Positions 21,111 to 26,957 of a DNA stretch of 26,957 bases are shown piece after piece. The notes beneath the pieces are model-generated. The model was not told where the DNA came from and searched no databases. It was given only the letters and a program-made list of their open reading frames with translations. Numbering within the stretch: the first letter of the stretch is position 1; each line of letters begins with the position of its first letter. The translations under genes and the position numbers were made by a program. This DNA comes from a virus. The DNA lies in the IMG/VR virus record IMGVR_UViG_3300027816_000348, positions 1-26,957 of that record; one strand, written 5' to 3'.

Positions 21111-21253
21111 ACACGCCTCCGGCGTGTCGTTGCGGAGCAACACGGTAACAGTGAGTAAACTACGAGCGTGAGCGAGTCAAAACATAGACGGGCGCGTAAG
21201 CGCCGAAGCGCCCGTCCTGGACTGCGAGGCGCTGGTGCGCCAGCCGAGCAGTC
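21111..21253. repeat. Divergent intergenic region with four strong palindromes
   Basis: Four stem-forming inverted repeats occur in 143 bp: 21111-21127 (ACACGCC-TCC-GGCGTGT), 21129-21141 (GTTGC-GGA-GCAAC), 21187-21216 (GACGGGCGC/GCGCCCGTC, 12-base loop) and 21220-21253 (nested: GACTGC/GCAGTC outside, GCTGG/CCAGC inside). The first carries, on the minus strand, the Shine-Dalgarno GGAGG of the protease gene. A TTGACT at 21175-21180 (minus strand) could be a -35 element, but its -10 is poor. The right half lies within the possible N-terminal coding part of the plus-strand gene. Confidence 0.7.
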
Positions 21254-21509
21254 TGTGTGGCTCCGTCTACTCCGCCTGCTGAAAAACGAGCAGAGCATAC
21301 CAAAGCCTTTCGGCTCAGACCTGCGCGATCTTGGCCCTATCCACATCTGTCCGTGTGGCTGTGAGGTCTTCAATGTGATGGTCTGCTTCGAGGACTACGA
21401 GATTGTCTGGTGGTTCTTGGACGCTACCTGCGTCTCCTGCGGTAACCTGGTACGAGTTCCTTGCCCAGTGGATAATCCCGCCCAAAACGGGGGGTTAGCG
21501 GATATCTAA
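21168..21509 (+). CDS. Zinc-ribbon protein, up to 113 aa, start uncertain
   Basis: The C-terminal 70 residues are protein-like: FGSDLRDLGPIHICPCGCEV, then VMVCFEDYEIVWWFLDATC and SCGNLVRVPCPVD, with four cysteines in a zinc-ribbon layout. Such proteins are frequent in phages of aquatic bacteria, function unknown. The start at GTG 21168 is the first after an in-frame stop but adds 29 basic residues (KHRRARKRRSARPGLRG) encoded by palindromes. GTG 21255 (VWLRLLRLLKN) may be the true start. Neither has a good Shine-Dalgarno site. This gene points right, between two leftward operons. Confidence 0.75.
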   Translation: MSESKHRRARKRRSARPGLRGAGAPAEQSVWLRLLRLLKNEQSIPKPFGSDLRDLGPIHICPCGCEVFNVMVCFEDYEIVWWFLDATCVSCGNLVRVPCPVDNPAQNGGLADI

Positions 21510-21513
21510 GGGC

Positions 21514-21552
21514 ATAAAAAAAGAGGCCCCCACCCCGTTAGGGATGAGGGCC
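21514..21552 (-). terminator. Strong intrinsic terminator of the leftward late operon
   Basis: On the minus strand GGCCCTCATCCC pairs with GGGGTGGGGGCC around the loop TAAC (12 pairs including two G-T), followed at once by TCTTTTTTTAT. It stands 23 bases after the stop of the last holin-like gene. It may also slow the converging plus-strand gene, which ends at 21509. Confidence 0.85.
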
Positions 21553-21574
21553 ATTGCCTCGCAGTTATCTTGAG

Positions 21575-21769
21575 TTACTTCTTCTTCTTACCAAACTCCA
21601 CCGCAGACGGATCGAGCCACTTGAGAACAGGTCCAAGAAAACCCGCTAATGCGGCAGTACCTAACACTTTCGGATCAGTCTCCCCTGCTATGTAGAGCGC
21701 TACTGCAGCCGATGCCGCAGCACGAAACCACGTCAAAGACATCTGCTTGAATTGCTCGTTGATTTTCAT
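21575..21769 (-). CDS. Small membrane protein, candidate holin, 64 aa
   Basis: ATG at 21769 overlaps the TAA of the endolysin gene, after AAGGAGGAC. A short charged N-terminus is followed by two moderately hydrophobic segments (FRAAASAAVALYIAGE and VLGTAALAGFLGPVLKWL) and a basic end (EFGKKKK). Size, topology and its place right after the endolysin suggest a holin or holin partner. It is the last gene of the late operon. Confidence 0.7.
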   Translation of the reverse strand: MKINEQFKQMSLTWFRAAASAAVALYIAGETDPKVLGTAALAGFLGPVLKWLDPSAVEFGKKKK

Positions 21770-22239
21770 TAGTCCTCCTTCGGACTGGTTGGGTCTTTCT
21801 TCTTGCGTTTTACCCTAATGAACTTGCTCTTGACCTTGTTCCACTTCTTAGGACCTCCGGTCCAAGGGAACCAGTCTGAGGTGTCATTCTCAAACTCTGG
21901 GTAGATGGAGACGTGTAGGTGCTTGTTGTGTGGATTCGCACCGCCATAGGTATTCTCACCCCTACTACGGGACCAGATGCGGTTCCTGAAGATGAGGTAC
22001 TTGACCCTCTTGTCCTTCTGTAGTTCAGAGTAGATGACCCTGCAGTCGATCCCACCGAGTGGGTCGTGGGTCAGGTCTACTGCGTGTCCTGAGTTATGAT
22101 CCGAGTTCGGGTTCTGATGGACGTGAGCAGCAGAAGGAAGCAGTCCATCGCTCGCCTTCTTCCTTTTCGGAGCAAGAGCAGTCGCCTGTCGCAACAGAGC
22201 GACGGCAGCATTGCTGGGTCTCTTCGCTAATGGGATCAT
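21769..22239 (-). CDS. M15-type zinc peptidase endolysin, 156 aa
   Basis: M15-type D-Ala-D-Ala-cleaving peptidases carry HxxGxAxD and a later HxH. Here SDHNSGHAVDLTHD gives H48 to D55, and NKHLHVSIY gives H107 and H109, the third zinc ligand being H109. YLIFRNRIWS is the usual middle strand. It would cleave peptide cross-links in the cell wall at lysis. No export signal, so a holin is needed; candidates flank it on both sides. The C-terminal 25 residues are very basic (KSKFIRVKRKKKD) and may bind the wall. Confidence 0.85.
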   Translation of the reverse strand: MIPLAKRPSNAAVALLRQATALAPKRKKASDGLLPSAAHVHQNPNSDHNSGHAVDLTHDPLGGIDCRVIYSELQKDKRVKYLIFRNRIWSRSRGENTYGGANPHNKHLHVSIYPEFENDTSDWFPWTGGPKKWNKVKSKFIRVKRKKKDPTSPKED

Positions 22240-22443
22240 TCATTTCCTCAGTGCTTCCTTGACGAGATCGGTTAGTAGGTCCACCTTCTCTTCGAGGTGG
22301 TTCACTTTGTCTTTGATACTTGACCCCCCATTCGGCTTGAGTTCGTTGAGATAGTGCTTGACTAACCAGCGAACAAGGGCTGCGAAGCCCGATACAAGGG
22401 TGAATACGGCAACGGCAAGGCCTGCCCATTCAGTAGGGGTCAT
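22240..22443 (-). CDS. Single-pass membrane protein, holin or spanin-like candidate, 67 aa
   Basis: ATG at 22443 after AGGAGCCATCA. One N-terminal membrane helix (WAGLAVAVFTLVSGFAALVRW) is followed by a coiled-coil-like C-terminal helix (KDKVNHLEEKVDLLTDLVKE). It lies just before the endolysin. Class III-like holins and accessory lysis proteins have such a layout. Confidence 0.7.
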   Translation of the reverse strand: MTPTEWAGLAVAVFTLVSGFAALVRWLVKHYLNELKPNGGSSIKDKVNHLEEKVDLLTDLVKEALRK

Positions 22444-22452
22444 TGATGGCTC

Positions 22453-24690
22453 CTAGATTGTTCTGACAGTGACGACGAGTTTTCCTCCGAAACCGGAGAA
22501 TCGCTTGTCGGATGGGGTCTGATTGATAAAGTCCAACTCCTCTATGATGCACAGGAACTCTTCGCCAGAGCGGAAGTCTTGGACTCTGATGGTGTCGCCA
22601 TTGTTCTCAACCGACTCTAGTTGAATCAAGCGGTCATAGGCGCTACCTTCGTAGCCGATCTCCACGCCGAGGCTGTCGCTCTCGTGGTCATAGCAGAAGA
22701 CTGGAAGTTGAATCAGGCGCTGTCTAGGAACAGCAGGCAGGGACTTGAGTTGGTAGCCCGTAAAGAGTGGACCCTTGGTTGAATCGTTTGGGTCTCTCGT
22801 AAAGATGAACTTGAAGCCGAGGTACTCTTGTGGATCCTGCGGATAGGCAATAGATACTTCTGGCACCGGAGTTCCCTTATCAAAGGAGCCAATGTTGAAG
22901 GTCTGCTCATCTGCTGTGTAGGACTCGATGTCAATCGAGCCGTTGGTTGAATCAAAGCGAGCCTGCAGGAACTTGAAGATCTTAGATTCTAGGGTGTTAT
23001 AGCGAACATAACCAGTCCGTAGATAACCTGTCTCTATCTTATTAGTTGCTGATTCAATGTAGACTGATCCATCACTAGCACCAACCGCGTTGGTGGTAAA
23101 TGCTAGGCGATCGGTGCCATTGATAAAGGCACACGCTGTTGTCTCACGCGTTGTGTTGCCGGTTGGTTTGTATAAATCATAAGCATACGGAAAGACCAGT
23201 GGAGATAACTGCGTTCCAAGATCAATGCGGATAACACCTGGCTCATCCTCAACCGAAGTTGCAGCCCAAGCGAACTTGTCACGGAAAGCAAAGTCATAGA
23301 CAGGTTGGGTGTTTTCCCAGATGAGCGGGCCATACGCAATAGACCCATCATCAGAGACTGCGGCAACCCTGATTCCTTTAGTGGTTCCTATCAACATATA
23401 GCCTAGGTAATAGGCAATCTTGTAGATGCGCTCACCTGATGGCATCTCAGCCGCAGTGATGGCGCTGGCCAAGGTAGGCATAGAACCAGTCGATGTGCTA
23501 AGTGTAAACTTCTGGATATTGGACTGCGTTCCAGAAAACCCCGTAACGTAGATGGCGACACCTGACGATGCGATGCTGGTATAGGTGAAGTCATCTACTG
23601 GGTGGGTATAGGCTAGTGTTCCTCCGCCAGCGCCTGTCAAGGCGGTTGCATTTGTAGGAATCTCGTAGACCTTGTTATTGATGCAGGCTACGATACGTTC
23701 CTTGGTGAACTCCATCACCACGTTGGTAGCAACCAAGCCTGTTGTTTGGAACATTTGGGTATTTGCTATCCCAGAATGGTCAGCAATCAACTTCTTGTAC
23801 ATCGTCAACTTGGTAGAGCCACCGGAGGTGACGTTGGTAATCCAATAGCAGTAGACACCATCGTCACACATCGCGTATACCTTGTCATCAGTACCAGCGT
23901 TATAGTCGACAAAGTGCTGGACGTTGCTCGTGATAGTACCTGTTGACGGTGTAGAGGTTACGTTGGTAGCGGTCTTGGCATATGTAAAGGTGGTCGTGGT
24001 AGGAACCGTAGAGATGGTGTAGGTACCATTGAAAGTAGCATCGACACCCGTTACTTCAATCTCCATACCAACAGCCAGACCGTGAGCAGCGCTTGTTGTC
24101 AGCGTAGCCACGTTACTTGTTAGAGCCTTGTTGGTGACAGTTGCGGTGATGGTAGGGAAGATCTTGTCAATATCAAACCCATCAAGCATCAAGCAACCAA
24201 GGAAGGTATTGTAAGTAGTAGCGCCAGTGTTCTTGAGTTGTTCCCACTCGATTGACCGCAGGAACTGCTGTGGTCTTAGGTTGGTGTTGAGGTCAGCAGT
24301 GGTATGGTGCGTAGCGTCTACATCGTTGAGAAGGGTTACCTGACCCTTTTCCCATACGTTGCATCCTTTAGATTCGGTGTACTGGAACCGCAAAGACTCG
24401 TCTTGGGCAGGCTCGAAATACTTGATGCCTTGACCAAAGTGAAACGATGACTGGCTACGGAACCACCATCCTGTTAGGGATTGCTCTCCAGCCTCACGGG
24501 TCTGATCGTACTGTTGCTTACGGTACTGCGCCGTGACACGGCGATATGGACTGTCATCACTAGCGCCAAGGAAGAACGGCAAACCAGCGATTGCCACGTC
24601 ATACTGAACCGTTGAGAGTTGGTATGTGTTGGCAGATGCTGGGTTTGAGAGGGCATACGGAATACCCTCTGTGATGTCAAAAGATGCCAC
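22453..24690 (-). CDS. Large tail protein, 745 aa
   Basis: A long, beta-rich protein at the end of the structural module, typical of minor tail, tail-tip or nozzle proteins. Residues about 180-255 form an inserted domain (ALTSNVATLTTSAAHGLAVG, then TGVDATFNGTYTISTVPTTT) of a kind found as a repeated module in many phage structural proteins. The central part (260-560) has repeating blades, for instance VYAMCDDGVYCYWITN and IVACINNKVYEI, which suggests a beta-propeller. The C-terminal third lacks known motifs. It may contact the host or be the tail knob; the evidence is position and composition. Confidence 0.75.
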   Translation of the reverse strand: MASFDITEGIPYALSNPASANTYQLSTVQYDVAIAGLPFFLGASDDSPYRRVTAQYRKQQYDQTREAGEQSLTGWWFRSQSSFHFGQGIKYFEPAQDESLRFQYTESKGCNVWEKGQVTLLNDVDATHHTTADLNTNLRPQQFLRSIEWEQLKNTGATTYNTFLGCLMLDGFDIDKIFPTITATVTNKALTSNVATLTTSAAHGLAVGMEIEVTGVDATFNGTYTISTVPTTTTFTYAKTATNVTSTPSTGTITSNVQHFVDYNAGTDDKVYAMCDDGVYCYWITNVTSGGSTKLTMYKKLIADHSGIANTQMFQTTGLVATNVVMEFTKERIVACINNKVYEIPTNATALTGAGGGTLAYTHPVDDFTYTSIASSGVAIYVTGFSGTQSNIQKFTLSTSTGSMPTLASAITAAEMPSGERIYKIAYYLGYMLIGTTKGIRVAAVSDDGSIAYGPLIWENTQPVYDFAFRDKFAWAATSVEDEPGVIRIDLGTQLSPLVFPYAYDLYKPTGNTTRETTACAFINGTDRLAFTTNAVGASDGSVYIESATNKIETGYLRTGYVRYNTLESKIFKFLQARFDSTNGSIDIESYTADEQTFNIGSFDKGTPVPEVSIAYPQDPQEYLGFKFIFTRDPNDSTKGPLFTGYQLKSLPAVPRQRLIQLPVFCYDHESDSLGVEIGYEGSAYDRLIQLESVENNGDTIRVQDFRSGEEFLCIIEELDFINQTPSDKRFSGFGGKLVVTVRTI

Positions 24691-24708
24691 TATAAGGCCC
24701 TTCGGGTA

Positions 24709-24963
24709 CTAGGAGAGTAGTGCTTTGATATCGTCTGGAGTCAGACCAAGTGCTGCGAGTTTGGCTTCGGCAGCAGCCTTTGCCGCTCGCTTTGCCTCTT
24801 CTTGTTCAGCCTTCCATACATCGTATTGGGCAAAGCCCGCATCAAAATCAGCGCGTGATACTGGCGCACATTCCAACCACTGAATCTTGTCGTAGTCGTT
24901 GTCGTGCATAATCCACCCACCCTCTGGGCGGAGCATCTGGAGTACCTCTGTTGCTGTTGCCAT
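24709..24963 (-). CDS. Small tail-fibre-associated protein, 84 aa
   Basis: ATG at 24963 overlaps the stop of the fibre-like gene (TAATG), with GGAGGTAGCA upstream. The N-terminal part (MATATEVLQMLRPEGGWIMH) is followed by an Ala/Glu-rich helix (WKAEQEEAKRAAKAAAEAKL) and a LALGLTPDDIKALL-type end. Such small proteins with an LGLT-x-D-x-IKALL end often follow fibre genes and may help assembly. Role inferred. Confidence 0.7.
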   Translation of the reverse strand: MATATEVLQMLRPEGGWIMHDNDYDKIQWLECAPVSRADFDAGFAQYDVWKAEQEEAKRAAKAAAEAKLAALGLTPDDIKALLS

Positions 24964-25892
24964 TATCCTGCTACCTCCATAAGAATTATTGTGCTTCGCT
25001 CGCCAAGATACTGCGCTCCAACAGTAGTGCCTGTTGCGCCAGCAGGCGCCATTCTTGTTTTGTATATAGTCGCTGATGTTGTTGCTGGGGTGTCTAACTT
25101 TGATAATGATAGGCACTGACCTAGTTGAACATTTCCACCAAAGTTGGTAAGACCATATGCTGTTCCAGATATACCAGTTCCAGCCCTGTCAATAATCAAG
25201 TTGACTGCACCCGCTGCTGCTCCAGGCGATAGGTAGATACCATTCTGGTTTACTAGAACTAGCACCTTGCTTGAGGCGGAAGATGGAGTAATAGTCGCAG
25301 TAAGGTTTGTATCAAAGAAGGTTCCGAACGAGGAACCACTGGCAGATGACGTGGTTGTTCCTTCTACCACCTGCAGGATCTTGCCAAAGTCTGTACCCCA
25401 GGTAAGTCCAGTAGCAGTTGTTGAGTCCACTTTGAGAACCTGCCCGTTGGTACCTACTGCTAGACGCGCTGGCGTATCAGCAGCCGTTGCTACAATAAGG
25501 TCACCCTTAGCATCTACGATGCTCTTGGCAATAGCAGCATCGGCTGTGGCTACGCCGTTACGGAAGAAGTCTAGGTCGGATGAGGTTAGCGAGTGGCGAA
25601 TCGTAGCGCCAGCGGAGTGAGCGATACCAGATACACCAGGTGTTCCTGTGCCAGCCTGACCACGAGAGATAGTCAAGGTATTACCGCTAACATTGGTAAC
25701 GAAAACAACCTCTTCGTCAGCAGTATCGGGATCAATAACCACAGTAAAGATATCAACATTACCGGCTGCTAATGTTTCTCCACCGAGGAGCGGAGTAGCA
25801 GTGCCTGCCGGAACAGTCATCGTTGTCTCGGTTGCATTGATCCCATTAGCAAGCGTTGTCTGGACGCTGATAGATGAGTACTTGCGGGTCAT
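24963..25892 (-). CDS. Tail fibre or receptor-binding-like structural protein, 309 aa
   Basis: The N-terminal 110 residues form a Thr/Gly-rich beta domain (TTLANGINATETTMTVPAGT, then VVFVTNVSGNTLTISRGQAG) of the type found at the virion-attached end of fibres. The middle has SIVDAKGDLIVATAADTPAR and GTNGQVLKVDSTTATGLTW, a repeat module common in tail fibres and appendages. The C-terminal part (about 185-309) is a beta sandwich-like region and the probable host-contact tip. Good evidence of a structural beta protein; receptor unknown. Confidence 0.75.
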   Translation of the reverse strand: MTRKYSSISVQTTLANGINATETTMTVPAGTATPLLGGETLAAGNVDIFTVVIDPDTADEEVVFVTNVSGNTLTISRGQAGTGTPGVSGIAHSAGATIRHSLTSSDLDFFRNGVATADAAIAKSIVDAKGDLIVATAADTPARLAVGTNGQVLKVDSTTATGLTWGTDFGKILQVVEGTTTSSASGSSFGTFFDTNLTATITPSSASSKVLVLVNQNGIYLSPGAAAGAVNLIIDRAGTGISGTAYGLTNFGGNVQLGQCLSLSKLDTPATTSATIYKTRMAPAGATGTTVGAQYLGERSTIILMEVAG

Positions 25893-25901
25893 TTGCCTTC
25901 C

Positions 25902-26822
25902 TTACTTCGTGTAGTGGAGCCTGATTGGGAACTTATCGGACAACTTGAGTGCTTCGTCATTGAGCCTTTGCTGGAACAGGGCGAAGACGTAGCGGGATGC
26001 GCCAGCACCAGCGGTGCTTGGTATCTTGGAATCTGCAAAGTCTGCCTCTGCACTGGTGAGATTGATGCGACCAGCATCAAGGTATGAGAGCAACTTGTAG
26101 GCAGCGCCTAGAGTCACCACATCGTAAGAAGACTCTGGCAGTCCTGTTACATCGGCAAAATCATCCGTGCTGTTATCGAGGGTATTTGCCTCGGTTGCGT
26201 AGTAGACCTGCACGGTACGTCCTGGCTGGATGTTGTCATAGATATTGACAGTGTTGGTTGAGTTGAATGTAGCGATGTTAGCCATACCATCTGCTCGCCA
26301 CTTGTTGATAGGCAACCACTCTTGGCTAGAACCTGTCGTCTGCCACGACATATAGAGGATGTTCTCTACATCGTCAGGCAACGCATAGGTAGTCTGGCTG
26401 GCATTGAAGGTAAAGGTGTAGTAGGAAGTAGCCCACAACTTTGGGTAGAGACCGTTGATGGTGTCGTTGATAGCCTTCTTGATATTGATACGTGGGAAGG
26501 AAGGAGCCAAGGTGACCTGAGCAAATGGAGCGTGAGGGGACTCGGTAGTTCCTTGGAATCCTCTGCCGATTGGATATAGAACTCCATCTTTTATTCCGCC
26601 CATCACGTTGAGCGTGTTGTTAGTCTTGTTGAAAGAGTCAATCCAAATAAGTTCGTCGTCAATCTCTATAAGACCTTTAGCAAGGTTGTCGGCTGACCCA
26701 ACCTGAAGTGTCAGGTCGTCAGTGTCGATTCCGTCGGTAAGATAGGTGATGCGGTCCTGACGCAAGGAGTAACCTTGCAGGTTACCTTTTACCTCGTCGA
26801 TCATTTCGCTTAGTGTGGGCAT
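25902..26822 (-). CDS. Virion structural protein, possible head-tail adaptor, 306 aa
   Basis: It starts MPTLSEMIDEVKGNLQGYSL and contains an early beta domain (DLTLQVGSADNLAKGLIEID, GRGFQGTTESPHAPFAQV) then helices (RINIKKAINDTINGLYPKLW) and a beta domain (TFTFNASQTTYALPDDVENI). The C-terminal helix bundle (GAAYKLLSYLDAGRINLTSA) is like those of phage adaptor or tail-completion proteins. No exact family recognised. It begins the run of late genes visible at this end, overlapping the TPR-protein gene. Confidence 0.65.
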   Translation of the reverse strand: MPTLSEMIDEVKGNLQGYSLRQDRITYLTDGIDTDDLTLQVGSADNLAKGLIEIDDELIWIDSFNKTNNTLNVMGGIKDGVLYPIGRGFQGTTESPHAPFAQVTLAPSFPRINIKKAINDTINGLYPKLWATSYYTFTFNASQTTYALPDDVENILYMSWQTTGSSQEWLPINKWRADGMANIATFNSTNTVNIYDNIQPGRTVQVYYATEANTLDNSTDDFADVTGLPESSYDVVTLGAAYKLLSYLDAGRINLTSAEADFADSKIPSTAGAGASRYVFALFQQRLNDEALKLSDKFPIRLHYTK

Positions 26823-26957
26823 TGAGTTTCTCCTTGTAAAACGCCAGGTTGCTCACCAGTCGTTCTTCGTCTGGACTTATTTCTACCGCTTTCTTGCCGT
26901 GCTTATAGGCTTCTTTCCAGTTGCCTAACTGCCACGCTGAGACCGCAACAAGATCAT
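26782..26957 (-). CDS. C-terminal end of a TPR protein, possible glycosyltransferase (partial)
   Basis: A frame open from the right edge ends with TAA at 26784-26782, overlapping the adaptor-like gene by about 40 bases. The visible residues (VSAWQLGNWKEAYKHGKKAV, then ISPDEERLVSNLAFYKEKL) match the last TPR repeat and helix found at the C-termini of many phage and bacterial glycosyltransferases of family 2 with TPR tails. The catalytic part, if any, lies beyond the window. The TPR reading is good, the glycosyltransferase reading is a guess. Confidence 0.6.
   Translation of the reverse strand, partial: DLVAVSAWQLGNWKEAYKHGKKAVEISPDEERLVSNLAFYKEKLNAHTKRNDRRGKR

Noticed and set aside
21107-21373. 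Minus-strand frame of 88 codons upstream of the protease
   Set aside because: Arg/Ser/Ala-rich, antisense to the zinc-ribbon gene and to palindromes; typical shadow frame.
1-26957. Lysogeny genes (integrase, immunity repressor, att site)
   Set aside because: No tyrosine or serine recombinase motifs, repressor-type gene or candidate attachment site were recognised here; they could lie outside the window.

Overview
The window is one segment of a tailed double-stranded DNA bacteriophage genome that very probably infects an actinobacterium. The phage assignment rests on a large terminase, a portal protein, a string of virion and tail genes, a zinc endolysin and two holin-like proteins. The host assignment rests on a WhiB-type Fe-S regulator (a family confined to Actinobacteria and their phages), a sigma-70-like factor, DnaA boxes that include the actinobacterial form TTGTCCACA, and a proteasome-type protease. 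A freshwater actinobacterial phage is a reasonable guess, but the sequence does not prove it. No integrase, repressor, DNA polymerase, major capsid gene or tRNA was seen here. Both ends of the window cut through genes.

Layout. (1) 1-8088, leftward: terminase (with an N-terminal helix-turn-helix), portal, three small proteins, then a giant virion protein of at least 1230 residues that runs off the left edge. (2) 8089-8867, no gene: a likely replication origin with a series of strong hairpins, four DnaA boxes, GATC-headed degenerate repeats and a promoter firing rightward. (3) 8868-13735, rightward: an ArdC-like protein, a DnaN-like clamp, an LPD29 protein, then a dense array of about 18 tiny overlapping genes, many with paired cysteines, ending in a secreted transglycosylase and an intrinsic terminator. 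(4) 21110-13821, leftward: a replication, repair and regulation module in overlapping genes: proteasome-like protease, Cas4/RecB-type nuclease, WhiB, DnaB/RecA-like ATPase, glycosyltransferase, Holliday-junction-type nuclease, primase split into zinc and TOPRIM polypeptides, Nmad1 protein, sigma factor, second nuclease and FmdB-type zinc ribbon. (5) 21111-21253: a palindrome-rich divergent region, followed by a rightward zinc-ribbon gene ending at 21509. (6) 26957-21575, leftward: end of a TPR protein, a head-tail or tail structural protein, a fibre-like protein and its small partner, a 745-residue tail protein, holin candidate, M15-type endolysin and second holin, closed by a strong terminator at 21514-21552.

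How it works together. The origin lies between leftward packaging genes and rightward small genes. The leftward middle module supplies primase, helicase-like ATPase, nucleases and two transcription factors that could redirect host RNA polymerase. Genes overlap by 1-11 bases at most junctions, which implies translational coupling. The most unusual items are the zinc-knuckle micro-gene array, the split primase whose second start lies inside the first gene, the phage proteasome-type protease with its Shine-Dalgarno sequence inside a hairpin, and the repeated stop-hairpin-leader cassettes between the early genes.
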